Shown in pieces: positions 1 through 8,458 of a DNA stretch of 64,000 nt. Numbering within the stretch: the stretch's first letter is position 1; the number at the start of each line of letters is the position of its first letter. The DNA lies in assembly GCA_041394885.1 (NCBI GenBank), contig JAWKHI010000041.1, positions 1-64,000 on the forward strand. The letters run 5' to 3'. The DNA comes from DSOI01 sp041394885 (GTDB taxonomy: Bacteria; Acidobacteriota; Terriglobia; Bryobacterales; Bryobacteraceae). The position numbers and the translations under genes are program-made. The notes under the pieces were generated by a model, which was not told the DNA's origin, did no database searches, and worked only from the letters and a program-made list of their open reading frames with translations.

Positions 1-1
1 C

Positions 2-376
2 AGCGTGGACCAGCTCGAGAAGCAACTGGTGCGCGATTCCGGCATCCACGTTCTCACCATGCGCGACATCGATGAGCGCGGCCTGCAGGCCGTGATGAGC
101 GACGCCATTCGATTCGCCATGAACGGCACCGCCGGCATTCACGTTTCCTTCGATATGGATTCGGTGGATCCGCAGCAGGCGCCCGGCGTCGGCACCCCGG
201 TGCCTGGCGGGCTCACCTACCGCGAAGCGCACCTGGCGATGGAGATGGCGGGTGATTCCGGCGCTTTGGTTTCCATGGAAGTGGTGGAGGTCAACCCGGT
301 GCTCGACGTCGCCAACCGGACCGCCGATCTGGCCGTGCAACTGATCGCCTCCGCGCTCGGGAAACGGATTCTCTAG
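2..376 (+). CDS. rocF: Arginase, C-terminal part (5' end outside window)
   Basis: This is the last 124 residues of a ureohydrolase; the reading frame is open to the window edge, so the true start lies upstream. Arginase hydrolyses arginine to ornithine and urea in the cytoplasm with a two-manganese centre. The visible part holds the SFDMDSVDP metal-ligand motif (two aspartates) and then GTPVPGGLTYRE, followed by the VEVNPVLDVANRTA segment typical of arginases near the C-terminus, and it ends with a normal helical tail. Agmatinases share the metal motif, but the tail favours arginase. The gene stops 18 bases before the S41 protease and may be co-transcribed with it. The N-terminal substrate-binding region and the other metal ligands cannot be checked. 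Confidence 0.88.
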   Translation, partial: SVDQLEKQLVRDSGIHVLTMRDIDERGLQAVMSDAIRFAMNGTAGIHVSFDMDSVDPQQAPGVGTPVPGGLTYREAHLAMEMAGDSGALVSMEVVEVNPVLDVANRTADLAVQLIASALGKRIL

Positions 377-394
377 CGTGAGAGTGGACGGGAA

Positions 395-1867
395 ATGACG
401 ATGTTGCCGGTCGCCTTTCTGCTTTTGCTTCAGGCCGCCGCCAACGATCTGGAACAGTCCATCCGGACCTTCTCCCGCGTGTTCGCCGCGGTGGAAGCCA
501 ATGCCGCCGATCCCGTCAATCCACATCTGGCGATCTACGAAAATGCTCTTCCGGCGCTGTTGCGCACACTCGATCCGCACTCGGTGTTTCTCAGCCCTGC
601 GCAGTTCGAACAGCTTCGCGAAATGGAACGGTCTACAACGCGTGGCTTCGGAACCATCGTCAGTGTGCTGCCGGGGCGGGTGATCGTCCTGCAGACGATC
701 GCGGGCGGTCCCTCGGCCCGCGCCGGCATTGCGCCGGGCGATGAGATCGTCGCGGTGAACGGATACCGGCTGGACCTGCTCGACATGGATCAACTCGTGG
801 CCGTCCTCGGGCAGACCCGCCAGAGCCAGGCGCAGCTCTACGTGCGCCGGCCGGGCACCGCCAAGCTGCTCGAGTTCCTGCTTACGCCGGAAGAACTGGC
901 GTCGCCCTCGGTGGATCGCGCCTGGCAAATCCAGCCCGGTGTGGCCTACATCCGGATCACCAGTTTCGAGGGGGAGACGGCGAACCAGTTGCAGGAGGCG
1001 CTTTCCAGGCTTGGCGGCGCATCGCTCGCGGGCCTGGTGCTGGACTTGCGCAACAATGGCGGCGGAATCGTGAACTCGGCCATCGAGATTGCGGGCTACT
1101 TCCTCAAGCCGGGTGCGCGGATCCTCACCGCGCGCGGACGCGCCCGCGCGGCCGAAGAGTCCACGGTGCCGGACAAGGCGGTTCCCTATGAGTTTCCCAT
1201 CGCGGTTTTGATCAATGAGAAAACCGCCAGCGCCGCTGAGATCGTCTCCGGTGCGTTGCAGGATCATGACCGGGCCACCATCGTCGGCACCGCCTCGTTC
1301 GGCAAGGGGCTGGTGCAGTCGGTGTACCCGATGTCGGATGGAACGGCGATGGCGCTCACCACCGCGTTCTACTTCACTCCGTCGGGACGATCGATTCAGC
1401 GTCCGCTCCGCGAGGGACAACTCGGCGCCAACGCCCGCTACGCGCACTTGGAGCAAAATGAGGAGTTCCGGACCGACTCCGGCCGGGTGGTGAAGGGTGG
1501 TGGCGGCATCGAGCCCGACATCGTGATTGCTCCCCGCGGACACACCCGGCTGGGCGCGTATCTGGATGCTTCCGGTATCCTGACCGCCTTTGCCACCGAG
1601 TTCGTGCGCAAGCAGCCGGGGGTGGACCGCTCGTTCACCGTGAGCGACGCGTTGCTCGACGATCTGCAGGTGTTTCTTTCCGAGCGAAACGTCCGGCCGG
1701 GGTTGTCGGAGTGGTCCGCCGAGCGCGCCTGGGTGCGCAGCCGCGTCCACCAGGAGATCTTCAATCTTGCACTCGGGGTCGCCGCGGGAGACGAGGTCGA
1801 ATCGAAGCGTGACGAACAGGTACGCCGGGCAGTGGGAGCGCTCGGGGTCAGCCCCGCCAAGCGATAG
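395..1867 (+). CDS. S41 family carboxyl-terminal processing protease with PDZ domain
   Basis: A 490-residue protein with a short hydrophobic N-terminus (about residues 3-16) that probably acts as a signal peptide, so the enzyme would work in the periplasm. A PDZ domain lies at roughly residues 84-160 (GIAPGDEIVAVNG), followed by the S41 peptidase core. The catalytic serine is visible in NEKTASAAE (Ser279) and the catalytic lysine in SFGKGLVQ (Lys304), the serine/lysine dyad of the CtpA/Prc family, which trims or degrades proteins from their C-termini. The LRNNGGG segment near residue 220 is also typical. Length is normal for CtpA-type proteases. It follows the arginase gene by 18 bases and converges with the TonB-like gene, the two stop codons being only 6 bases apart. 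Substrate unknown. Confidence 0.9.
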   Translation: MTMLPVAFLLLLQAAANDLEQSIRTFSRVFAAVEANAADPVNPHLAIYENALPALLRTLDPHSVFLSPAQFEQLREMERSTTRGFGTIVSVLPGRVIVLQTIAGGPSARAGIAPGDEIVAVNGYRLDLLDMDQLVAVLGQTRQSQAQLYVRRPGTAKLLEFLLTPEELASPSVDRAWQIQPGVAYIRITSFEGETANQLQEALSRLGGASLAGLVLDLRNNGGGIVNSAIEIAGYFLKPGARILTARGRARAAEESTVPDKAVPYEFPIAVLINEKTASAAEIVSGALQDHDRATIVGTASFGKGLVQSVYPMSDGTAMALTTAFYFTPSGRSIQRPLREGQLGANARYAHLEQNEEFRTDSGRVVKGGGGIEPDIVIAPRGHTRLGAYLDASGILTAFATEFVRKQPGVDRSFTVSDALLDDLQVFLSERNVRPGLSEWSAERAWVRSRVHQEIFNLALGVAAGDEVESKRDEQVRRAVGALGVSPAKR

Positions 1868-1873
1868 CCGCCG

Positions 1874-2248
1874 TCAGTGTCCCTTGAAATTGAACCGAAG
1901 CGTGGTCACCGCCACCGCGGGTTTACCATCCTGCTCGAACGGTTTGAATCTCCATTTCTTCAGCGTTCGGACCACTCCCGAGGATAGTAGCGCGTTGCCC
2001 GAGAGCGCTTTCACCTGATCCACCGCTCCGCTCGGTGCGATGCGGACCTCCACCGCCACGTCGCCGGTGACCTTCATCTGGCGGGCCAGGGAATTGTATT
2101 CCGGCTGTGGCTTGTTCACCGCCGCCGCGAGTGCCTGGGAGGCTGCCACATGGACTTCCCCCCGCGCGCTCAGCGAGCAGGTCAGGATCATCGCCGAGAT
2201 CGATAGTGCACGCCGCGACCACGACCGAGAGGCGCCTTCCACGTTCAT
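1874..2248 (-). CDS. Small secreted TonB C-terminal domain protein
   Basis: A 124-residue protein with a signal-peptide-like N-terminus (about residues 12-32) followed almost at once by a TonB C-terminal domain: VTGDVAVEVRIAPSGAVDQV, then VVRTLKKWRFKP, the WRFxP hallmark. TonB proteins link the proton motive force to outer-membrane receptors, but this one lacks the long proline-rich linker of a true energy transducer. It may instead be a periplasmic protein using the fold in another way. It lies 24 bases downstream of cheB on the same strand, so it could be transcribed with the chemotaxis operon. With three TonB-dependent receptors in this window a role with them is conceivable but unproven. 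Confidence 0.75.
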   Translation of the reverse strand: MNVEGASRSWSRRALSISAMILTCSLSARGEVHVAASQALAAAVNKPQPEYNSLARQMKVTGDVAVEVRIAPSGAVDQVKALSGNALLSSGVVRTLKKWRFKPFEQDGKPAVAVTTLRFNFKGH

Positions 2249-2272
2249 CCTTGCATCACCCTTCTCGTGGAC

Positions 2273-3331
2273 TTATCGGCGATCCACGGCCGAGTATGAC
2301 GGGGAATTGACCGCCAGGAGCCGCTCGGCCAACCGATGCAAATTCACTACCTCACTCGCCGCGCCCCGTTCGATCGCCGCCCGCGGCATCCCGAACACCG
2401 CCGAGCTCGCCTCATCCTGGGCGATCGTGCGGCACCCGGCATGACGCATCGCCAACATTCCCTCCGCGCCATCATCCCCCATCCCCGTCAACAGAACACC
2501 TACCGCCCCCGCGCCCACCCACCGCGCGCAGGAACGGAACAACCGGTCCACCGATGGCCGGTGACGCTTCTCCTGCCTATCCCCGGTCAGCCGCACGCAG
2601 TAGCCGCCGCGCACCGGCGCCAGCTCCAGATGAAATCCGCCCGGCGCCACCAGACATTGGCCCGCGGCCACCGGATCTCCATCGGCGGCTTCCCGCACCC
2701 GGATCCGGCACAAGCTGTCGAGCCGTCCGGCGAAGGCGCGCGTGAATCCGGCTGGCATGTGCTGCGCCACCAGCACGGGCGGCGCGCCTTCGGGCAGTTT
2801 CGCCAACACGGCCCGCAGCGCCTCGGTGCCTCCCGTGGATGCTCCGATTGCGATCAATTTCACCGCCGCGCCCGGGCGGGCCGGCGCTTCGCCCGGCGGC
2901 TGCACATACACTCCCGGCGGCCGGTTCCGTTTGGCGCGCGCCGCCGCTTTCACCTTCTCGATCACCTCCGCGCCCAACGCCTCGGTTCCGTGCCGGATAT
3001 CCAACCGGGGTTTGGCCACAAAGTCGAGGGCTCCCAACTCGAGCGCGCGCACCGTCGCCTCGCACCCAGACTCGGTGGCGGATGAGATCATCACCACCGG
3101 CACCGGCCGCGTCTGCATCAACCGGCGCAGCAGCGTCAACCCGTCCAGGCCTGGCATTTCCACGTCGAGCGTCACCACGTCGGGCTGCAGACGCTCCACC
3201 GCCTCGATCACCCCGAGCGGATGTGAAACCGATCCCACCACCTCGAGCACCGGGTCGCTCGAAAGAATCTCGGCCAGCACCTGGCGCACCAGCGCCGAGT
3301 CGTCGACAATCAACACTCTGAGTGGTCCCAT
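2273..3331 (-). CDS. cheB: Chemotaxis protein-glutamate methylesterase CheB
   Basis: CheB removes methyl groups from chemoreceptors and deamidates their glutamines, resetting receptor sensitivity. From the chosen ATG at 3331 it has 352 residues: an N-terminal receiver domain (DD at 10-11, phospho-acceptor Asp56 in TLDVEMPG, Lys108) and a C-terminal methylesterase with Ser165 (GASTGG), His191 (AQHMPAGF) and Asp286 (GMGDDG). These positions match the E. coli triad numbering almost exactly, which supports this start; in-frame ATGs at 3349 and 3382 would add 6 or 17 unconserved residues. It is the last che gene of the leftward operon, following the receptor gene closely. No CheR partner is visible in the window. 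Confidence 0.95.
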   Translation of the reverse strand: MGPLRVLIVDDSALVRQVLAEILSSDPVLEVVGSVSHPLGVIEAVERLQPDVVTLDVEMPGLDGLTLLRRLMQTRPVPVVMISSATESGCEATVRALELGALDFVAKPRLDIRHGTEALGAEVIEKVKAAARAKRNRPPGVYVQPPGEAPARPGAAVKLIAIGASTGGTEALRAVLAKLPEGAPPVLVAQHMPAGFTRAFAGRLDSLCRIRVREAADGDPVAAGQCLVAPGGFHLELAPVRGGYCVRLTGDRQEKRHRPSVDRLFRSCARWVGAGAVGVLLTGMGDDGAEGMLAMRHAGCRTIAQDEASSAVFGMPRAAIERGAASEVVNLHRLAERLLAVNSPSYSAVDRR

Positions 3332-3391
3332 GTCCCCGTTACCTTCCATGCTCCGCTTTCCCAAACGCGATCCGTTCGCCATCCACCGGGC

Positions 3392-4954
3392 TCAGGCCTC
3401 GCGAGCCTGGCCTGCGTCCAACCGGAACCGGCTCACCAACTTCTGCAGCCGGCCCGCGCTCTCCGACAGGCTTTGCGCCGTTGCCGCCAGCTCCGCCGTC
3501 TGGCCGGAGTTGGCCTGCGTCACGTTGTCCATCTGCACCACGGCGCGGCTCACCAACTCGACGCCGGTGGCCTGCTCGCGCGATGCCGCCGCGATCTCTC
3601 CCACGATGTCGGTGACCCGTTTCACCGATGCCACGATATCCTCGAGCATCTGGCCGGAACGGTTCACCAACTCGCACCCTTTCCCCACCTTGGCCACCGA
3701 GTCCTGAATCAGCCCCTTGCTCTCCTTGGCCGCCGCCGCGCTCCGCTGGGCCAGGTTCCGGACCTCGGCGGCCACCACCGCGAACCCGCGCCCCTGTTCG
3801 CCGGCCCGCGCCGCTTCCACCGCCGCGTTGAGCGCGAGCAGGTTGGTCTGAAAGGCGATCTCGTCGATCGCCGTGATGATGTCGGCGATCCTTCGCGACG
3901 CGGTATCGATTTCCTCCATCGCCGCCACCGCCGCCGCCACCACCTTGCCGCCTCCGTTGGCCTGATCCCGCGCGCTGCTTGCGAGCCGGCTCGCCTGCTC
4001 GGCGTTGTCGGCGTTCTGCCTCACTGTCGCGGTCATTTCCTCCAGGCTCGATGCCGTCTGCTCGAGACTGGCCGCCTGCTGATGCGCTCCGCCAGCCAAC
4101 TGGTCACTGGCGGCCGCCAGTTGGTGTGCCGCATTGGTCACCTCACTCGCCGACGCCCCCACTTCTCCAAGCGCCCTTCGCATTCCGTCCACCGCCCGAT
4201 CGAGCGCCTGTGACATTTTTCCGATTTCGTCCCTCGATTCGAGCCCCAGCCGCTGCGTGAAGTCGCCCCCGGCCACCGCCTCGAGCACCCGCACGGCCCG
4301 CTCCATCGGCCGCGACACCGAACTCGCGATCACCAGCCCGAACACCACCGCCAACAGCATCGATGCTCCCTGCACCGCGATCAACGCCCGGCGCGCATCC
4401 CCGTACACCGCGTCCACCTTGTCCGCGGTGGTCTTCATCAGCGCCAATTTGCGTTCCTCGAGCAACAGCACCCGTTGGCTGACAGCCGCCGTGCGCTCAT
4501 GCATCGATTGGAGCAACGGCCCCTGCCGCGCCGTGTTTCCGGCCACGGCCAGTTCCAGCAACCGGTCCTCGTCGGCGCTCAACTCGGCGAAGATCCGCTG
4601 AATCTCGGCCGCCGCGGTCTGCTCGCCGATCATCGTGTTGCGGTAAGCGCTGAAGTCATTGTCGAAGGCCTCGCGCGCCTTTTCCGCGGCCTCGGCGTGG
4701 TGCGCCATCTGCGCCAGGTCCCGAGTTTGCAGCGCGCTGCGCACTTCGAATACGGAAGTCAACAGGTGAGTCCGCGCCTCCTTGAGCCGTGCCAGTCCAA
4801 GCGCGTGGCGGCGGTAGAGATCCCCGAAACTCTCATTCATGCGCTCCATCCCGAGCGTGCCCTGCCAGCCGGCGACCCCCATCAAAGCTGCCATCAGCCC
4901 AAACGCGAGCATCAATTTCGTCCGCGTCCGCAGATTCGCGTAGTAACTCGTCAT
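3392..4954 (-). CDS. Methyl-accepting chemotaxis protein
   Basis: A 520-residue membrane chemoreceptor. The start at 4954 is chosen because it overlaps the cheW stop as ATGA and is followed directly by the first membrane helix (about residues 14-32). A periplasmic region that looks like a four-helix bundle follows (33-188), then the second membrane helix (190-212), a HAMP linker (213-265) and the cytoplasmic signalling domain. The highly conserved hairpin tip EIAFQTNLLALNAAVEAARAG lies at about 365-385, where receptors contact CheW and CheA. Such proteins sense a ligand outside the membrane and control CheA autophosphorylation. The ligand cannot be told from sequence. It is fifth in the che operon, between cheW and cheB. 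Confidence 0.93.
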   Translation of the reverse strand: MTSYYANLRTRTKLMLAFGLMAALMGVAGWQGTLGMERMNESFGDLYRRHALGLARLKEARTHLLTSVFEVRSALQTRDLAQMAHHAEAAEKAREAFDNDFSAYRNTMIGEQTAAAEIQRIFAELSADEDRLLELAVAGNTARQGPLLQSMHERTAAVSQRVLLLEERKLALMKTTADKVDAVYGDARRALIAVQGASMLLAVVFGLVIASSVSRPMERAVRVLEAVAGGDFTQRLGLESRDEIGKMSQALDRAVDGMRRALGEVGASASEVTNAAHQLAAASDQLAGGAHQQAASLEQTASSLEEMTATVRQNADNAEQASRLASSARDQANGGGKVVAAAVAAMEEIDTASRRIADIITAIDEIAFQTNLLALNAAVEAARAGEQGRGFAVVAAEVRNLAQRSAAAAKESKGLIQDSVAKVGKGCELVNRSGQMLEDIVASVKRVTDIVGEIAAASREQATGVELVSRAVVQMDNVTQANSGQTAELAATAQSLSESAGRLQKLVSRFRLDAGQAREA

Positions 4955-5430
4955 CGCTCCTGCCCTCTCTGCTTTCCGGTCTGGTCCGATTCGCCGACCT
5001 GCCCGGCCGCATGGCCGCGAATGAGCCGGGGCAAGTCGAGCAGCATCACCAGTTCCTCGCCGCCCGCCGCCACCCCAGTCAGGAAGCGCTCGCCTCCGCC
5101 ATTCCACGGCGGCGGCGTCACCGCGGCCCCGGCGAGATCACGAACCTCGGAGACCGTATCCACCACGAACCCTATCGTTCGTCCCTCCACCGCCACCACC
5201 ACGATCACCGTGAAACGGCCGAAATCGATCTCCGGCACTCCGAAGCGCCGCCGTAGGTCCACCACCGGCACTATTGTGCCGCGAAGATTCATCACCCCGC
5301 GCACGTGCGGCGGTGCGTGTGGAACCGGAGTGACGGTTCCGCCCCCACGGATCTCCTGTATGTCCAGAATGTCAATACCGTAGGTCTGCTCGCCCACCGT
5401 GAACGTCAGAAACTGGCCGCCGGTGTTCAT
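4951..5430 (-). CDS. cheW: Chemotaxis coupling protein CheW
   Basis: A 159-residue single CheW-like domain that links the receptor to CheA. Recognisable parts are FTVGEQTYGIDILDIQEI near the N-terminus, HVRGVMNLRGTIVPVVDLR in the middle and the IGFVVDTVSEV strand, all standard for CheW. It has no membrane segment and would act in the cytoplasm. The start overlaps the cheA stop (ATGA at 5427-5430) and its stop overlaps the receptor start (ATGA at 4951-4954), pointing to translational coupling within the operon. The C-terminal tail (last 15 residues or so, charged) is less conserved. Confidence 0.95.
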   Translation of the reverse strand: MNTGGQFLTFTVGEQTYGIDILDIQEIRGGGTVTPVPHAPPHVRGVMNLRGTIVPVVDLRRRFGVPEIDFGRFTVIVVVAVEGRTIGFVVDTVSEVRDLAGAAVTPPPWNGGGERFLTGVAAGGEELVMLLDLPRLIRGHAAGQVGESDQTGKQRGQER

Positions 5431-7580
5431 ACGCGCCCGCTTCCGCTCGCGACGCCGGGCGCCGCGGCTGCTTCCTCACCGGCATCGACACAGGCATCGA
5501 AGCGGGCATCAACGCCGGCATTCCCGCGACAGCGCCCCGGCGGCGTTTCCTCGACCGGCGCCATCCGCAGCAGTCCGCCCACATCGATGATCAGCGCGAC
5601 GCTACTGTTGCCAGGGGTTGTGGCGCCGAGAATCGTCGCGCCGAGGATCCCATCGACGGGACCGTAGTGCTCCTCGAGGCTCTTGACCACCACCTGCTGC
5701 TGGCCCGCCAGATCGTCCACCAGCAGCGCCGCCCGCTGCCCGTCGGCCTCCACGACCACTGCCAGACGATTTGCGGCCAGCCGATTTGCCGGCGGCCGAT
5801 TTGCAGTTGGCCGGTCCCGTCCTTCAGTGGCGCCGGCGCCGAGGATATCGCCGGGCGATAGCGCCGGAATCGCCTCGCCCCGCAGCCGCAGCAACAGCCC
5901 GCATCCGGCCGGACGGACCAGCATCCCCGGCCGCAGTTGGACCGATTCCACCACCGCCGTCAAGGGAATCACGAACACCCCGCCTCCCAACCGCACCAGC
6001 AGCCCGTCGAGGATGGCCAACGTCATGGGTAGCGCGATGAGAAACATGCAGCCTTGGCCCGGCCGGCTGTCGACTCGTATCCGCCCGCCCAGAGCCTCCA
6101 CGTTGCGCCGCACCACATCGAGCCCCACACCCCGGCCCGACAAGCCGGTCACCGTGCCGGCGGTGGAAAAACCAGGCTCGAACAACAGGGCCCGCGCCTG
6201 CTCGGGGCTCAGGTCCGCTTCGGGCGGAATCATCCCGCGCTCGACCGCCCGCTGTTTCACCCGATCGACATCGATCCCACGGCCGTCGTCGGACACTTCG
6301 ATGTGCACGCTGCCGCCGCGATGAAAGGCAGCCAGGCGCACCCGTCCCACCGCCGGCTTTCCGGCCTCGCGCCGCCTCTCGGCGGACTCGATGCCGTGAT
6401 CGACCGCATTGCGCACCAGGTGCGTGAGCGGGTCCGCGATCTTCTCGATCAAACCCCGGTCGATTTCAGTGTCGGCGCCATCGATTTCCAGATCCACCGT
6501 CTTTCCCGTTGCCGCCGCCAGATCCCGAACCAGCCTCGGGAAGCGGCCGAACACCGTGGATGCCGACAACATGCGGATCCCCATCACCCGCTCCTGTATC
6601 TCCCGCGTGTGCCGGCCGAGCACCGCCATGGCCTCGCGCAACTCCTCCATACGCCCGGAAGAACACACATGCCCGGACGAAAATCCGTCCAGAATCGACA
6701 TGGCCATCGCCTGCGCAATGACCAACTCCCCGGCGAGGTTGATCAGTTTGTCGGCCTTATCGGTATCGACGCGAATGGATCCGGAGCGCCGGCGCGGCGC
6801 GCCGGCCGCTGTTGCCGGCGGTGTGGGCGCGGGCGCGGGGATCTCTGCCCCCGGGAGTTGCTCCCCTGCGAACTTCTCCCCCGCGGGCTCGCCAACCGTC
6901 ACCGCAATGGCAATCTGGGCGGCGCCGGCCGCGAGACCGAACACTTCCTCGATCCCCGCCCGGCTACCCTCGAACTCGATCTCCCAGGCGAGATAGCAGA
7001 CCTCGGGATCGAGCGCCTCGAGCGCCGGCAGGCGGCTCGAGTCGGCGCGTACCGCCACCACCCGGCCTGCCTGCTCGAGATCGCGCAGAAACAGCAGCGG
7101 GTCGAGGCCGTTCCGCATGAAATCGGGCGCCGGCGCGAACCGGATCCGGTGAAGCCCTCCGCTGGCGGCTGACGCTTCGCCGCCCGCGCCCGCAAGCTCG
7201 GACAGGCGCTGCGCCAACTCCCGCGCGCCCTCGGCCGGCGGCGAGCCCGGGGCCTCCCGTTCGGCTTCGAGCAATTGCCCAAGCGCGGCCGATGCCTCCA
7301 CCAGCGCGGCGGTAACGGCCGGCTCCAACGCCACCCTCCGGTCCCGAAGGCGGTCGAGCAGGGTCTCGAGCGAGTGCGTGAACCCGGCAATGGCATCGAG
7401 GCCGAGCATCCCGGCGTTTCCCTTGATCGAATGGGCAGCGCGAAAAATCGAGTGAAGCAGACCGGGATCTCCGGCGCACCCCATCCGCTCGAGCGCCAGC
7501 ACACCCCGGTCGAGCTCGGCCGCCAACTCGGCCGCCTCGGCGAAGAAGGTATCGCGAAACCGGCTGAAATCGATTTCCAT
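5427..7580 (-). CDS. cheA: Chemotaxis histidine kinase CheA
   Basis: A 717-residue sensor kinase that phosphorylates CheY and CheB. The start at 7580 is preferred over an upstream in-frame start at 7652, which would overlap cheY by 64 bases and add 24 unconserved residues. Domains in order: Hpt with phospho-accepting His50 (AAHSIKGNAG); a middle domain starting IRFAPAPDFMRNG typical of CheA homologues with DPLLFLRDL; a dimerisation helix (KADKLINLAGELVIAQ); an ATP-binding domain with N box HLVRNAVDHGIES, G1 DDGRGID and G2 GRGVGLDVV; and a C-terminal CheW-like regulatory domain. That last domain is interrupted by a 5-residue tandem repeat (ANRxx, 5761-5820), and the C-terminal tail carries a 4-residue repeat (5481-5528), both unusual for the family. 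Confidence 0.95.
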   Translation of the reverse strand: MEIDFSRFRDTFFAEAAELAAELDRGVLALERMGCAGDPGLLHSIFRAAHSIKGNAGMLGLDAIAGFTHSLETLLDRLRDRRVALEPAVTAALVEASAALGQLLEAEREAPGSPPAEGARELAQRLSELAGAGGEASAASGGLHRIRFAPAPDFMRNGLDPLLFLRDLEQAGRVVAVRADSSRLPALEALDPEVCYLAWEIEFEGSRAGIEEVFGLAAGAAQIAIAVTVGEPAGEKFAGEQLPGAEIPAPAPTPPATAAGAPRRRSGSIRVDTDKADKLINLAGELVIAQAMAMSILDGFSSGHVCSSGRMEELREAMAVLGRHTREIQERVMGIRMLSASTVFGRFPRLVRDLAAATGKTVDLEIDGADTEIDRGLIEKIADPLTHLVRNAVDHGIESAERRREAGKPAVGRVRLAAFHRGGSVHIEVSDDGRGIDVDRVKQRAVERGMIPPEADLSPEQARALLFEPGFSTAGTVTGLSGRGVGLDVVRRNVEALGGRIRVDSRPGQGCMFLIALPMTLAILDGLLVRLGGGVFVIPLTAVVESVQLRPGMLVRPAGCGLLLRLRGEAIPALSPGDILGAGATEGRDRPTANRPPANRLAANRLAVVVEADGQRAALLVDDLAGQQQVVVKSLEEHYGPVDGILGATILGATTPGNSSVALIIDVGGLLRMAPVEETPPGRCRGNAGVDARFDACVDAGEEAAAAPGVASGSGRV
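5481..5528. repeat. Four tandem 12-bp units at the 3' end of cheA
   Basis: Four consecutive 12-base units beginning GGCAT (plus strand) fill this stretch. The first three share GGCATCRAMRCV and the fourth has diverged. Read on the minus strand in the cheA frame they give four-residue units of the type xVDA near the protein C-terminus. The unit length is a multiple of three, so gain or loss of copies would not break the frame. Confidence 0.75.
5761..5820. repeat. 15-bp tandem repeat inside the CheW-like domain of cheA
   Basis: Three clear 15-base units (5761-5775, 5776-5790, 5791-5805), each containing the core CGATTTGC, and a degenerate fourth (5806-5820). They encode repeated ANRLA/ANRPP pentapeptides in cheA. 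The insertion falls between recognisable strands of the regulatory domain and probably forms an exposed loop. Confidence 0.8.
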
Positions 7581-7588
7581 CGCTCGAT

Positions 7589-7975
7589 TTATGGCAGAAT
7601 CTTTCGCACGACTTCGAGCAGCCGTTCCGGCTTGAATGGCTTCACGAGCCATCCGGTGGCGCCCGCGGCGCGCCCCTCCTCCACCTTCGCGCTCGTGCTC
7701 TCAGTGGTGAGCATCAGGACCGGAGTGAAGCGGTGGCCCGGCAGCGAGCGTACTCGGCGCACGAAGGTCAGCCCGTCCATTTCCGGCATGTTCACGTCGG
7801 CGACGATAAGATCCGCCGTTGCTTCCCGCAGCAACTGCAGACCCTCTACGCCGTTGCCGCCTTCGGCCACTTCGAACCCCCACGAATTCAGAGCGAATGT
7901 CAACATGCGGCGCATGGCGATCGAATCGTCCACCACCAGCGCGCGACGGTTATGTGCCGTGGTAGCTGGGGTCAT
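7589..7975 (-). CDS. cheY: CheY-type single-domain response regulator
   Basis: A 128-residue stand-alone receiver domain. The acidic pair is Asp16-Asp17, the phosphorylation site Asp60 (IVADVNMPEMDG), the switch threonine is in LMLTTES (Thr90) and the conserved lysine Lys112 (VKPFKP). Such proteins carry the phosphate from CheA to a motor or other output; no flagellar or pilus motor gene is present in the window, so the output is unknown. Its start overlaps the stop of the STAS gene (ATGA at 7972-7975) and it ends 8 bases before cheA, so it is the second gene of the operon. Confidence 0.93.
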   Translation of the reverse strand: MTPATTAHNRRALVVDDSIAMRRMLTFALNSWGFEVAEGGNGVEGLQLLREATADLIVADVNMPEMDGLTFVRRVRSLPGHRFTPVLMLTTESTSAKVEEGRAAGATGWLVKPFKPERLLEVVRKILP

Positions 7976-8373
7976 TGCCTGGGGCCTCCCTCATGGGGCC
8001 TGGGGCTTCCATTCTGGAGCCTGGGGCCTCCCTCATGGGACCTGGCGTCTGGCGCAAAAGGAACCGCGTGATCGATCCAGTGACCGAAGCCGGCCCGCTC
8101 GATGGTGATTCGCGCGGCCTCGCTCACCGGACCGGTCCGGAACACGCCGCCGCGCGAGGCCACCCCGGCCGCGGCCGCCGCAAGCAATTGCACTCCGGCG
8201 GCGTCGATCCGGGTGACCTCTCCCAGGTCAGCCGTCACGTCGCCGCCGGCGCATGCGGCCAGTAAGACGTCCCGTAGCCCCGCCGCCGAGGCGATCGTCA
8301 AGTCCCCGGAGAGCGCCGCCGTGCACCTGGGAGGATCTGGAGAGGAGAATAACGCTGTCATCACGATTCTCAT
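7972..8373 (-). CDS. STAS domain protein, first gene of the chemotaxis operon
   Basis: A 133-residue protein (start taken at ATG 8373; ATG 8361 is also possible) with a STAS domain like those of anti-sigma-factor antagonists: ALSGDLTIASA, then VTADLGEVTRIDAAGVQLL. The position phosphorylated in SpoIIAA-like proteins (Ser/Thr after the Asp) is alanine here (IDAAG), so classical kinase control is unlikely. STAS proteins with this feature occur in chemotaxis operons, where they may bind CheA or receptor assemblies; that role is inference. The last 22 residues are a tandem repeat of seven-residue units (HEGGPRx), unusual for the family. It overlaps cheY by ATGA, and the operon promoter should lie in the 85-base gap shared with the divergent gene at 8459. 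Confidence 0.8.
   Translation of the reverse strand: MRIVMTALFSSPDPPRCTAALSGDLTIASAAGLRDVLLAACAGGDVTADLGEVTRIDAAGVQLLAAAAAGVASRGGVFRTGPVSEAARITIERAGFGHWIDHAVPFAPDARSHEGGPRLQNGSPRPHEGGPRQ
7977..8039. repeat. Three tandem 21-bp units at the 3' end of the STAS gene
   Basis: Units 1 (7977-7997) and 3 (8019-8039) are identical 21-mers beginning GCCTGGGGC; unit 2 (7998-8018) differs at a few positions, and a broken fourth begins at 8040. On the minus strand they encode heptapeptides xHEGGPR / LQNGSPR / PHEGGPR at the C-terminus of the STAS protein. Two identical units around a diverged one suggest recent expansion or conversion. Confidence 0.85.
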
Positions 8374-8458
8374 CGGACGGGGCCGCGAACTGTTTTTCTT
8401 CAAATCGACGTTAATTTTCTCCGGCCGCGGCCACCCCCCGAACCGATGAGAAATGTGA

